Positions 25,766-34,132 of a stretch of 64,000 bases of DNA are shown piece by piece; position 1 is the first letter of the stretch, and each line of letters opens with the position of its first letter. This stretch comes from Allobosea sp. 67-29 (lineage in GTDB: Bacteria; Pseudomonadota; Alphaproteobacteria; Rhizobiales; Beijerinckiaceae), in contig NZ_MKSQ01000007.1 of NCBI RefSeq assembly GCF_001898115.1, positions 223,324 through 287,323 on the forward strand. The letters run 5' to 3'. A program made the translations under genes and the position numbers. The notes below the pieces were generated by a model. That model was not told where the DNA came from. It searched no databases and saw only the letters and a program-made list of their open reading frames with translations.

Positions 25766-25852
25766 GTCGCCTCGCCTCGTCGTCCGGGCTCCCTGCCATC
25801 GGCGCGGGCCGGAGACGAGACGCGCCCGAACGTCGGCTCATGGAGACAAACC

Positions 25853-26062
25853 TTGCCCAAGCTCTGCCAATTCACCTCGCCGCGCGACGGCAAGCCGGTC
25901 TATGTCAATCCGGACCGTGTCAGCGTGGTCTACACCCACAAGGGTGAGCCGCCCGATACGATCATCGGTTTCGGCAAGGACTTCATGCTCGGGGTGCAGG
26001 AAAGCCTCGAGGAGACCGTCCGCATTCTCCGGTCGGTCGAACCGGCCGGCGACAAGGACTGA
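25853..26062 (+). CDS. small FlbD-like protein
   Basis: 69 residues from a TTG start at 25853 with Shine-Dalgarno GGAGA. The pattern (YVNPDRVSVVY ... PDTIIGFGKDFMLGVQESLEETVRIL) resembles the small FlbD/SwrD type proteins, where a short beta hairpin is followed by a helix. No flagellar genes are in this window, so a flagellar role is not supported. It follows the SDR gene by 87 bases and ends 4 bases before a convergent gene. Treat the function as unknown. Confidence 0.55.
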   Translation: MPKLCQFTSPRDGKPVYVNPDRVSVVYTHKGEPPDTIIGFGKDFMLGVQESLEETVRILRSVEPAGDKD

Positions 26063-26066
26063 ACCG

Positions 26067-26855
26067 TCAGCGGGTCATATCGGCCAGCGCCTGGCGCATC
26101 GCCACGCTGCGGATGCCGAACAGGCCGCGATAGGGCTCGGCCAGATCGACGATGACGAACATCACGCTCGCGACGCTGATCACGCCGATCCCGAGCACGA
26201 TGCCGCTGAGCCGGCGCCGCGGAACCTGCAGGCCGAAGCTCAGGAAGACCAGCGCCAGCCAGAACCCGATGATCCCGACGAACACCCCGCCCTGCGGCCC
26301 GTTTCCGTCCTCGATGACGGCCCAGCGCCGCCCCTGCACAGCCACGTAGTCCGCCTGACAGCGCGCCGAGACCGCTGCCCGGCCCGGCGCCGGCGCGCCC
26401 GTGTCGATCGCGAGGCCGACCGCCTCCATCATCCCGGCCAGCACCGCATCCTCGCCGCGGATCGCCATGCCGCGGACATCCGGCATGCCGGGCACGGCCG
26501 GCGCCGGCTCCAGGGGCCACGTACTGGCGATGACCGCGGCGACGTAGCGGCGCAGGGTCTCGCGGCTCCCGGCCAGCTCGGGCCCCATGTCCCGCAGGCA
26601 GCGGTCGAGCCGGGCGAGCTGGGCTGCATAGAGCGAGCGATTCCGGGCCGTCGTGTCGAATGTGGCCCTCGCGGTCGACAATTGCAGGCTCAGCACCAGG
26701 GCGGCGAAGGTGACGAGCAGCCCGGTCACGAGGCGAACCGCCTCCATGTTCTCCTTCGACAGATGCTCCTCCGGCAGGCGCGCCCGCAGCGCGATCCCCG
26801 CCAGCGCACTCAGGCCGAACAGCAGCAGGAAACCGAGACCGTAGAGAAATTCCAT
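26067..26855 (-). CDS. DUF4239-like membrane protein
   Basis: 262-residue protein with two hydrophobic N-terminal helices (EFLYGLGFLLLFGLSALAGI, then LVTGLLVTFAALVLSLQL), a soluble helical middle containing RNRSLYAAQLARLDRCLRDMG, and two C-terminal membrane helices near 195-245. This is the layout of DUF4239 (bestrophin-like) proteins of alphaproteobacteria, whose function is not established. ATG 26855 was preferred to the upstream start, which only adds a polar leader. Confidence 0.65.
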   Translation of the reverse strand: MEFLYGLGFLLLFGLSALAGIALRARLPEEHLSKENMEAVRLVTGLLVTFAALVLSLQLSTARATFDTTARNRSLYAAQLARLDRCLRDMGPELAGSRETLRRYVAAVIASTWPLEPAPAVPGMPDVRGMAIRGEDAVLAGMMEAVGLAIDTGAPAPGRAAVSARCQADYVAVQGRRWAVIEDGNGPQGGVFVGIIGFWLALVFLSFGLQVPRRRLSGIVLGIGVISVASVMFVIVDLAEPYRGLFGIRSVAMRQALADMTR

Positions 26856-26936
26856 GGCGTCGCCGTTCAGGGCCGGTTGCCCGCGCGATGCTCTCACGGT
26901 TGGGGCGGCGAAGCGAGCCCTCCGCCAGGCTCCGTG

Positions 26937-27206
26937 TCAGCCGAGGCGGCGCGTCACGCCCTTGCCGGGCAATCGGCCATGCGGCGGAGGGGCTGCCGGC
27001 AGCAGATAGGCGCCGCCGGCGTGCGGAAGCGCCGGCCAGCCCGGATCGGCATAGCCATTCAGCTCCCAGCAACGCAGCTGCTGGCGTTCCATCTCGGTCG
27101 TGGCGTCGGAACAGCGCGACACCTGCGAGCGCTGCCAGAAGGCAGCGGCCGGCTGGGCAGCCAGGATTGCCGCCGCGAGCGAGGCCCCGGCGAGAAACCG
27201 AGCCAT
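26937..27206 (-). CDS. small secreted hypothetical protein
   Basis: 89 residues from ATG 27206, placed 6 bases after a GGGAGGAGG Shine-Dalgarno. A Sec signal peptide (MARFLAGASLAAAILAAQ, cleavage near PAAA-FW) precedes a mature part of about 66 residues with two cysteines (Cys in SRCSD and QLRCWEL) that could form a disulfide, then a Pro/Gly-rich tail. I do not recognise the family. Confidence 0.6.
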   Translation of the reverse strand: MARFLAGASLAAAILAAQPAAAFWQRSQVSRCSDATTEMERQQLRCWELNGYADPGWPALPHAGGAYLLPAAPPPHGRLPGKGVTRRLG

Positions 27207-27333
27207 GATCATCCTCCTCCCGACAGGTCGTGGCCATTCATGCGCGCCCTGCCTTGCAGAAAGCTTAAACGGGCGAGGAACAGCAGACGCCCTTGCGGGT
27301 AGTCCTGTTGCAGGCAGAGCAGGGAGACGCCCG

Positions 27334-27564
27334 ATGCGATCGAAGGTTCGGCATGGCGCCAACGCCGGCGAGGATACCCGCCCAGTCTTCGAGATCGAGA
27401 CCGCAGCGGATCACGAGAGCGCGCGCCATCGCATACGCAGCCTGCGGGACTCGACACGCGACGAGGACGAGGAGCATGAATTGCAGGCTCTCCTCGAAGC
27501 GGTGCGGCGCTGGGATGCGCGGCGCCCGGCTGCGATGGACGGAAAGCGGAGGAAGACGCCGTGA
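27334..27564 (+). CDS. small acidic protein, HigA N-terminus-like (first of tandem pair)
   Basis: 76 residues, ATG 27334 with AGGGAGA upstream. The middle (IETAADHESARHRIRSLRDS, then EEHELQALLEAVRRWDARR) resembles the helical region that precedes the HTH in HigA-type antitoxins (pattern T..D.E.A..RI..L, then E...L...V..WE). No HTH or toxin partner is present. The stop overlaps the next start as GTGA, and the next protein carries the same pattern. Role unknown. Confidence 0.55.
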   Translation: MRSKVRHGANAGEDTRPVFEIETAADHESARHRIRSLRDSTRDEDEEHELQALLEAVRRWDARRPAAMDGKRRKTP

Positions 27565-27728
27565 AGACACCGATCGTCGTCCACACCGACGAGGACTATG
27601 AGCGGGCGCAGCAGCGCGTCGCCGAGCTGAATGCGATGGCCGACAGCGCCGAGAAGGACAAGGAGCTGCAGGCGATCGCCGATGCCATGCTCGCCTTCGA
27701 ACTGCGGCGCGACGAGCCGGAGGATTGA
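27561..27728 (+). CDS. small acidic protein, HigA N-terminus-like (second of tandem pair)
   Basis: 55 residues from GTG 27561, overlapping the previous gene by GTGA. The sequence reads IVVHTDEDYERAQQRVAEL, then KELQAIADAMLAFELRRDE. This repeats the T-x2-D-[YH]-E-x-A-x2-R-[IV]-x2-L pattern of its neighbour and matches the N-terminal helices of HigA-like antitoxins without the DNA-binding part. It is shorter than the usual ORF cutoff. The protein is acidic and helical. Function unknown. Confidence 0.55.
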   Translation: MKTPIVVHTDEDYERAQQRVAELNAMADSAEKDKELQAIADAMLAFELRRDEPED

Positions 27729-27755
27729 GCGCATCGTCCTTGGGGCCCGGCGGAC

Positions 27756-27962
27756 TCAGGAATCGTTGCTGGCGTTGAGCTCGTCGGGACGAAGGCCTTC
27801 GTCCGGCGTCCCGGAAGCGTCAGGCCGCTGCGCCCGGGCCCAGCGTGCCGCAATCTCCGCCATCACCTCAGCGCGCGAATGTCCCGGGCGCTCCGCCGCG
27901 ATGTAGCGGTCGAGCGTCGCAGCCACCTCGTCGCCCAGCAACACTGTCACGGAAGTCGGCAT
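27756..27962 (-). CDS. ribbon-helix-helix (CopG/Arc-like) protein
   Basis: 68 residues from ATG 27962. The N-terminus has the RHH pattern: a beta strand (TSVTVLLGDEV), helix A (AATLDRYIAAE) and, after RPGHSRAEV, helix B (MAEIAARWARAQR). Such proteins are DNA-binding antitoxins or plasmid/operon repressors. The acidic tail would be free. No toxin gene adjoins it on the same strand. An inverted repeat 23-50 bases upstream could be its operator. A longer upstream frame exists but lacks the fold. Confidence 0.7.
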   Translation of the reverse strand: MPTSVTVLLGDEVAATLDRYIAAERPGHSRAEVMAEIAARWARAQRPDASGTPDEGLRPDELNASNDS

Positions 27963-27984
27963 CTGATTACTCCATGCGGAACGG

Positions 27985-28012
27985 GAACAACATCGTTTGC
28001 AGGGTGTTGTTC
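27985..28012. promoter_or_regulatory. inverted repeat upstream of the RHH gene
   Basis: GAACAACA (27985-27992) and TGTTGTTC (28005-28012) are perfect 8-base inverted arms with a 12-base spacer, located just upstream of the RHH start. RHH proteins often bind their own promoter, so autoregulation is plausible. The surrounding 150 bases are less GC-rich than the genes around. Confidence 0.45.
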
Positions 28013-28210
28013 GAACGCAGCATCCGATCACGTCATCGCGATGCAAGCAAGTCGGCAGATCGAATACACCCGTTTTTCGGGTGACGGTCGGAATAACGTC
28101 ACCTGACGGAATTTCGACGGGCACTCCCGCGGCCGATGACAGACAGAAACTCGTTTAAACTGTCGATTTCGTCACGGCTCTGCCGTGAAGACTATGACAA
28201 GGAGGACAAG

Positions 28211-28759
28211 ATGCTTTCACGTCACGTTGCACTGACCTCTGTCGGCTTCGCCCTGCTGACAGCGACCGCTCTCGCGCAGACCAGCGCGCCCACTCCGCCG
28301 TCCTCGACCACGAGCCCGGCTCCGGCGGCGAAAGCGGCCAACCCGCCCGACACCAACCTGGCCGGCCAGGGCAAATGGCGGACCAGCAAGCTGATCGGCG
28401 TCGACATCTACGGCCCGGACGACAAGAAGGTGGGTGATGTCACCGAGCTGATCGTCGACAAGATGGGCAAGGTGGAGATGGTGACGGTCGGCGTCGGCGG
28501 CTTCCTCGGCATCGGTTCGAAGGATGTCGCCATCCCGTTCGATCAGGTGACCTGGAGCGATCAGCCGATGGCGGCTGCCGCCCCGGCCCCCGCCCCGGCG
28601 GGCAGCGCCAGCAGCACGGGCACGGCAGGCGGCGGCATGGCTTCGCCGCCGGCGGCATCGGCACCCAAGGCGCCGGCCATGTACCCGGATCACGGCAAGA
28701 TCTCCATGACCAAGGACCAGCTGAAGGCGGCGCCCGCCGTCAGCTATTCCGGCAGCTAG
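28211..28759 (+). CDS. secreted PRC-barrel domain protein
   Basis: 182 residues. A Sec signal peptide (MLSRHVALTSVGFALLTATALA) precedes a Pro/Thr/Ser-rich spacer, a PRC-barrel domain (about 58-115: TSKLIGVDIYGPDDKKVGDV, then IPFDQVTW), an Ala/Pro linker and a C-terminal TKDQLKAAPAVSY segment. PRC-barrel proteins of this size are common in Hyphomicrobiales envelopes and are sometimes stress-induced; no enzymatic role is known. ATG 28211 follows an AAGGAGG Shine-Dalgarno. A terminator follows directly. Confidence 0.82.
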   Translation: MLSRHVALTSVGFALLTATALAQTSAPTPPSSTTSPAPAAKAANPPDTNLAGQGKWRTSKLIGVDIYGPDDKKVGDVTELIVDKMGKVEMVTVGVGGFLGIGSKDVAIPFDQVTWSDQPMAAAAPAPAPAGSASSTGTAGGGMASPPAASAPKAPAMYPDHGKISMTKDQLKAAPAVSYSGS

Positions 28760-28771
28760 TTCGCCGGCTCG

Positions 28772-28800
28772 AAACCGCCCCGGAAACGGGGCGGTTTTTA
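28772..28800. terminator. intrinsic terminator between convergent genes
   Basis: CCGCCCCG-GAAA-CGGGGCGG (28775-28794) is a perfect 8-bp GNRA-type hairpin followed by TTTTTA and preceded by AAA. It serves the PRC-barrel gene and could act partly on the opposite strand for nnrD. Confidence 0.9.
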
Positions 28801-28810
28801 TTGGTCGATA

Positions 28811-30343
28811 TCAGCGTCCCAGCAGTTCACGCAGGAGCGCCGGCACAGCTGGCGGCAGGTCGTCAGCGATCAGGCCGAAGCCGAGCTTCTCGCCGGCGCG
28901 GCCATGCATCCAGACGGCCGCGCAGGCCGCCTCGAAGGCCGGCATTCCCTGGGCGAGCAGTCCCGCCACCAGGCCCGCCAGCACGTCGCCGGAGCCGGCG
29001 GTCGCGAGAGCCGGCGAACCCGTTGCATTGACGGCCGCCCGCCCATCCGGACTGGCGATGACAGTATCCGCCCCCTTGTAGGCGATGATTGCACCCGTGC
29101 GTTCCGCCGCCCTGCGGGCGCGCTCGATCTTGGAGCGCTCTCGCTCGATCTCGGGCTGCGCCGCGAAAAGGCGGCGGAACTCGCCCTCGTGCGGGGTCAG
29201 AACGGTTTCCGCCTGCCGCTGCCGCAGCGCCGAGGCCAGCGCCTGATCCGCGGACAGGATGGTGAGCGCATCGGCATCGAGCACCAGCGGCTTGTCGCTG
29301 GCGACGATGCCGGCGACGAGTTGCCGCGCTCGAGCGTCGAGGCCGAGGGCCGGCCCGGCGAGGATGCTCGACAGGCGCGGGTCCCCCAGCACCGATTCCA
29401 GCCCGGCCTCGTCCGCCAGCGAGCGCTGCATCAGGGCGTCCGGCCCCCTGGACGCATGGGCGATCAGCGCCGCCGGAGCGCAGAGGACCGTGGCGAGGCC
29501 AGCGCCGACGCGCAAGGCGGCATGGGCGCCGAGCCGGGGCGCGCCGACGCCTGCGACACCGCCTGCCAGCACCGCCACCGCGCCGCGCGCGAATTTATGC
29601 GTGCCGCTGCCATGCCGCGGCAGGCGGCTGCGCCAGAGCTCAGGCTGATTGGCGAAGCTAAGGGGCCGCAGCGCGGCGAGCGCCGTCGCCGCCGGGATCC
29701 CGATATCGGCCAGCGTCACCGTTCCGCAGAGATCGCGACCGGGCAGCAGCAGGTGTCCGGGCTTCAGCCGAAAGAATGTCACCGTCTCGACGGCGCGGAT
29801 GACCGGACCCTCCGCCCGCCCCGTGTCGCCGGAGAGCCCGCTGGGAACGTCGACGGCGATCACCGACCGTCCGGACGCGTTGACCGCCGCGACGGCGTCT
29901 GCCGCCTCCCCGTCAAGCGGCCGGCTCAGTCCGGCCCCGAACAGGGCATCGATGAACAGGCCGCTCTCCCCGGTGCTCGCTGCCGGAAGCGGCAGGACCG
30001 GCCCGGCCCAGCGCGCCGCGGCGATGGCGGCGTCGCCGCGCAGCGCCGCCGCATCGCCGAGCAGGCCGACCACCACCGCGCATCCCTGCTCGCGCAGCAA
30101 ACGCGCTGCGACGAAGCCGTCGCCGCCGTTGTTGCCCGGCCCGCAAAGCACCGCGACCTGCGTCGCCGCCGCGCCATGGCGCTGCGCCGCTGCGGCGACC
30201 GCGGCCCCTGCCCGCTCCATCAGTTCGATGCCGGCGGAGCCGACGGCGATCGCGATGCGATCCGCCTCGCGCATCTGGTCGGTGGTGAGCAGGGCGAGAT
30301 CGCTGAAGGGCGGCGCGGCGGGCGGGGTGGAGCCGGATGTCAT
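28811..30343 (-). CDS. nnrD: bifunctional NAD(P)H-hydrate epimerase / ADP-dependent dehydratase
   Basis: This cytoplasmic repair enzyme rescues damaged, hydrated NADH and NADPH. The 510 residues are a fusion: an epimerase domain (NnrE/YjeF-N, about 1-225) with CGPGNNGGDGFVAARLL, and an ADP-dependent dehydratase domain (NnrD/YjeF-C, about 235-510) with VLTPHEGEFRRLF, AYKGADTVIASPDG and the nucleotide-binding GSGDVLAGLVAGLLAQG. This is the usual fused form of bacteria. It is divergent from glnB. Confidence 0.95.
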   Translation of the reverse strand: MTSGSTPPAAPPFSDLALLTTDQMREADRIAIAVGSAGIELMERAGAAVAAAAQRHGAAATQVAVLCGPGNNGGDGFVAARLLREQGCAVVVGLLGDAAALRGDAAIAAARWAGPVLPLPAASTGESGLFIDALFGAGLSRPLDGEAADAVAAVNASGRSVIAVDVPSGLSGDTGRAEGPVIRAVETVTFFRLKPGHLLLPGRDLCGTVTLADIGIPAATALAALRPLSFANQPELWRSRLPRHGSGTHKFARGAVAVLAGGVAGVGAPRLGAHAALRVGAGLATVLCAPAALIAHASRGPDALMQRSLADEAGLESVLGDPRLSSILAGPALGLDARARQLVAGIVASDKPLVLDADALTILSADQALASALRQRQAETVLTPHEGEFRRLFAAQPEIERERSKIERARRAAERTGAIIAYKGADTVIASPDGRAAVNATGSPALATAGSGDVLAGLVAGLLAQGMPAFEAACAAVWMHGRAGEKLGFGLIADDLPPAVPALLRELLGR

Positions 30344-30952
<609 letters not shown>

Positions 30953-31049
30953 CGTTTTTTCCGCATCACGGGAATCGAGAGCTGCCGGATGATTTGGACC
31001 CATCCGCAGCGCGCGAGTTTGAGAAACTGCTGGCAAGAGGAATGCTGAA

Positions 31050-32459
31050 ATGAAGAGCGCCAAGGATGTCCTCAAGGCGATCAAGGACAACGACGTCAAA
31101 TACGTCGACTTCCGCTTCACCGACCCGCGCGGCAAGTGGCAGCACGTGACCTTCGACGTCACGATGATCGACGAGGACATCTTCGCCGAAGGCACCATGT
31201 TCGACGGCTCCTCGATCGCCGGCTGGAAGGCCATCAACGAGTCCGACATGCTGCTGATGCCGGATCCGACCACCGCCGTGATGGACCCGTTCTTCTCGGC
31301 TCCCACGATGGTGATCAACTGCGACGTGCTCGAGCCCGCCACCGGCGAGCCCTACGGCCGTGACCCGCGCGGCATCGCCAAGAAGGCCGAGGCCTATCTG
31401 AAGTCGACCGGCATCGGCGACACCGCCTTCTTCGGCCCCGAGGCCGAGTTCTTCGTCTTCGACGACGTCAAGATCGCGGCCGATCCGTACAACACCGGCT
31501 TCAAGCTCGACAACGTCGAGCTGCCGATCAACGGCATGACCGAATACGAAGGCGGCAATCTCGGCCACCGCATCGCCACCAAGGGCGGCTACTTCCCGGT
31601 TCCCCCGCAGGATTCGGCGCAGGACATGCGTGGCGAGATGCTGGCGGCCATGGCCTCGATGGGCGTCGCCGTCGAGAAGCACCACCACGAGGTCGCCTCG
31701 GCCCAGCACGAGCTCGGCATGAAGTTCGACACGCTGGTAAAGACCGCCGACCTGATGCAGGTCTACAAGTACTGCATCCACAACGTCGCCCAGAGCTACG
31801 GCAAGACCGCGACCTTCATGCCGAAGCCGATCTTCGGCGACAACGGCTCGGGCATGCACGTCCACCAGTCGATCTGGAAGGGCGGCAAGCCGGTCATGGC
31901 CGGCAACAAATACGCCGACCTGTCGCAGGAGTGCCTGTGGTACATCGGCGGCATCATCAAGCACGCCAAGGCGCTGAACGCCTTCACCAACCCCTCGACC
32001 AACTCCTACAAGCGCCTCGTCCCGGGCTATGAGGCTCCGGTGCTGCTCGCCTATTCGGCGCGCAACCGCTCGGCCTCCTGCCGTATTCCGTGGACGACCT
32101 CGCCGAAGGCCAAGCGCGTCGAGGTCCGCTTCCCCGATCCGATGGCGAACCCCTACCTCGCCTTCTCGGCCATGCTGATGGCCGGCCTCGACGGCATCGT
32201 CAACAAGATCGACCCCGGCCCGGCGATGGACAAGGACCTCTACGACCTGCCGCCGCGCGAGCTGAAGAAGATCCCGACGGTCTGCGGTTCGCTGCGCGAG
32301 GCGCTGGAGTCGCTCAAGAAGGACAACGCCTTCCTCAAGGCCGGCGGCGTCTTCAACGACGACTTCATCGAGAGCTATATCGAGCTCAAGATGCAGGATG
32401 TGGCGCGCTTCGAGATGACGCCGCACCCGGTCGAGTTCGCGATGTACTATTCCTACTGA
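31050..32459 (+). CDS. glnA: glutamine synthetase type I
   Basis: It makes glutamine from glutamate, ammonia and ATP as a dodecamer in the cytoplasm. 469 residues. Landmarks are the N-terminal [11 protein letters not shown], the metal/glutamate site [22 protein letters not shown], the ATP-site region [11 protein letters not shown] and adenylylation site Tyr398 ([10 protein letters not shown]), the target of GlnE. It forms an operon with glnB (97-base gap) and ends at a double hairpin/terminator. Confidence 0.97.
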   Translation: MKSAKDVLKAIKDNDVKYVDFRFTDPRGKWQHVTFDVTMIDEDIFAEGTMFDGSSIAGWKAINESDMLLMPDPTTAVMDPFFSAPTMVINCDVLEPATGEPYGRDPRGIAKKAEAYLKSTGIGDTAFFGPEAEFFVFDDVKIAADPYNTGFKLDNVELPINGMTEYEGGNLGHRIATKGGYFPVPPQDSAQDMRGEMLAAMASMGVAVEKHHHEVASAQHELGMKFDTLVKTADLMQVYKYCIHNVAQSYGKTATFMPKPIFGDNGSGMHVHQSIWKGGKPVMAGNKYADLSQECLWYIGGIIKHAKALNAFTNPSTNSYKRLVPGYEAPVLLAYSARNRSASCRIPWTTSPKAKRVEVRFPDPMANPYLAFSAMLMAGLDGIVNKIDPGPAMDKDLYDLPPRELKKIPTVCGSLREALESLKKDNAFLKAGGVFNDDFIESYIELKMQDVARFEMTPHPVEFAMYYSY

Positions 32460-32465
32460 GGGCTC

Positions 32466-32489
32466 GGCCGGCTCCCGCAGGAGCCGGCC
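32466..32489 (+). other. perfect hairpin directly after glnA
   Basis: GGCCGGCTCC (32466-32475) pairs fully with GGAGCCGGCC (32480-32489) through a CGCA loop, 6 bases after the glnA stop. No T-run follows, so it is more likely an mRNA 3'-end stabiliser than a terminator. A true terminator lies 40 bases further. Confidence 0.55.
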
Positions 32490-32527
32490 ACGGATTCCTC
32501 CCGGCCGCAGCGACGCGGCGACCTTGC

Positions 32528-32554
32528 ACCGGGGCGGCGACGCCCCGGTTTTTT
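32528..32554 (+). terminator. intrinsic terminator of glnBA
   Basis: ACCGGGGCG-GCGA-CGCCCCGGT is a perfect 9-bp stem followed by a T-run (32549-32554). Confidence 0.9.
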
Positions 32555-32585
32555 GTCGGGCTGTATTGCGACGGGTCAGGCCGGC

Positions 32586-33911
32586 CTAAAGATAGCGATT
32601 ATGGCCGAAGGTGACGCTGCCGACGGTGGTGGCGAGATCGTTGCCGTATTCGGCGGTGCCATACCGATTCCACCACGTACCATCGAAGACCGTGGGCACG
32701 ATACCGCCAACGCTAGCGCTTCTCACGATGTTGCCGGAAACGACTACCGATCGCCCGCTCGCTGATACAGCATAGTTCGACACGCCCACACCGATCTGTG
32801 CGCTCCGAATCAAATTTCCAGTGATAACAAGATCTCGGGCGCCTTCATTGGTGCCGGCCTGAATGCCGCCTTTGCCAACATTTTCAATCAAATTACCTGA
32901 TACTACGCAATCTTGCTCAACAACAATCCCGTTACCACTTTCGGTTATGTTTGAAATTCGATTTCCTTCTACAACTACACTACGAGAAATACCATCATTA
33001 TAATATCCAGAATTTGCAACATAAACACCGCCGCCTGCTCTATCGACACTGTTATTGGAAACGATGCAACCAGTTAGGTCGACTCCTGCGCCAGGCGCTT
33101 CGATAAAAATAGCCACCTCTTCTGCGGAGTAGATATTATTGTTTCCAACATTACACAAACCACCGCCATTACATCGCACCGCGGAATATTTAACATTGAA
33201 GACCTTGTTGTCAGTGATCGTGACACCGATAGCTCGGAATACACTGATGCCATTGCCGTTCTGCCCGCTGCCGCCGGCCGCCGCGGCAACGCCATTGATC
33301 AGGTTCCCGGTAATCGTAGAGCTATCGCCAGAGACTGCGTCACGCCAAACGGCAATACCGTTATTCTGCACATTGGCAATCGTATTATTCAAAGCTTTGA
33401 TATTGCCATTCTCACTCCAGATTCCAACTAAATGATTAAAAAAATTACAAGAGCTAATAACAGCATTCGCGCTCCTCACATAGACACCAACTCCCGTCGA
33501 ATTTATAATTTCACAATTTTCAAAGTAAATTTCCTGTGCATTATCTACGACAGAAATAAAAGCTGGGCGACCGGACTCGTTATTCGTCAAAATTCTGTCT
33601 TGTCCATCGAAGGTAACGCCATCGAAATAGACATAGCGCTGCCCACCAATTCGTAAGAACCCGTCTGTTCCGATAAAGCGCAACACTACCGAACCGGGAA
33701 TTGCTCTTACGAAGAGCGGCTTTCCGTCCCCATTACTGGAAAGAACCGTAACCGTATCAGAATCATAAACGCCGGGCTGAAAAAAAAGAGGCCTCCCCTG
33801 ACTGCGAGCAAAATTAAAGACGGCCTGAAGGCCGGTGAAATCGGTCCATCCGGAGGTGGCCGCATCTGTCCGTACAATCACAACATCGTCGAACAACGCA
33901 AAAGAAGGCAT
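32586..33911 (-). CDS. right-handed beta-helix protein, TIGR03808-like
   Basis: 441 residues of repeating short strands with asparagine ladders (ITGNLI, VSNNSV, VEGNRI, VSGNLIENV, VSGNIV), i.e. a parallel beta-helix. The opening FTGLQAVFNFARSQGRPLFFQPGVY and the block NGNGISVFRAIGVTITDN resemble the TIGR03808 repeat proteins of Hyphomicrobiales, which normally start with a Tat signal. Here no signal peptide is seen from the preferred ATG 33911 (AGGAG upstream). The coding DNA, especially its first two thirds, is far AT-richer than its neighbours, which suggests acquisition. The adjoining glycosyltransferases hint at polysaccharide binding or cleavage, but no catalytic site is evident. Confidence 0.75.
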   Translation of the reverse strand: MPSFALFDDVVIVRTDAATSGWTDFTGLQAVFNFARSQGRPLFFQPGVYDSDTVTVLSSNGDGKPLFVRAIPGSVVLRFIGTDGFLRIGGQRYVYFDGVTFDGQDRILTNNESGRPAFISVVDNAQEIYFENCEIINSTGVGVYVRSANAVISSCNFFNHLVGIWSENGNIKALNNTIANVQNNGIAVWRDAVSGDSSTITGNLINGVAAAAGGSGQNGNGISVFRAIGVTITDNKVFNVKYSAVRCNGGGLCNVGNNNIYSAEEVAIFIEAPGAGVDLTGCIVSNNSVDRAGGGVYVANSGYYNDGISRSVVVEGNRISNITESGNGIVVEQDCVVSGNLIENVGKGGIQAGTNEGARDLVITGNLIRSAQIGVGVSNYAVSASGRSVVVSGNIVRSASVGGIVPTVFDGTWWNRYGTAEYGNDLATTVGSVTFGHNRYL

Positions 33912-34132
33912 AAAACGATCTCCTCTTGAACAAAACAAGAACATCATTAATGAAGGATTATAATCCTGTCAAGAGACATTGAGCCTACCTGTGGAAGCGT
34001 GATACAGAGTGAGAACAGATCGGACCGGGATTCATCGCCCTTGGCCCGACAGCACCGGCTCGCGGCAAGCTGCGGCCCCGGTGGCGTAGCAATCTCAATT
34101 TCAATGGATCAAGAGCACGCTTCTGCATGCCT
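33912..34132. other. AT-richer intergenic gap in the polysaccharide island
   Basis: 221 bases between the beta-helix gene and the GT4 gene. The first 60 bases share the low GC of the beta-helix gene and would hold its promoter on the minus strand; composition returns to normal near 34030. I see no transposon ends or coding signal. Confidence 0.35.

Noticed and set aside
33432..33656. Plus-strand frame of 74 codons inside the beta-helix gene
   Set aside because: AT-rich antisense shadow with no start signal or recognised fold; the minus frame has regular beta-helix repeats.
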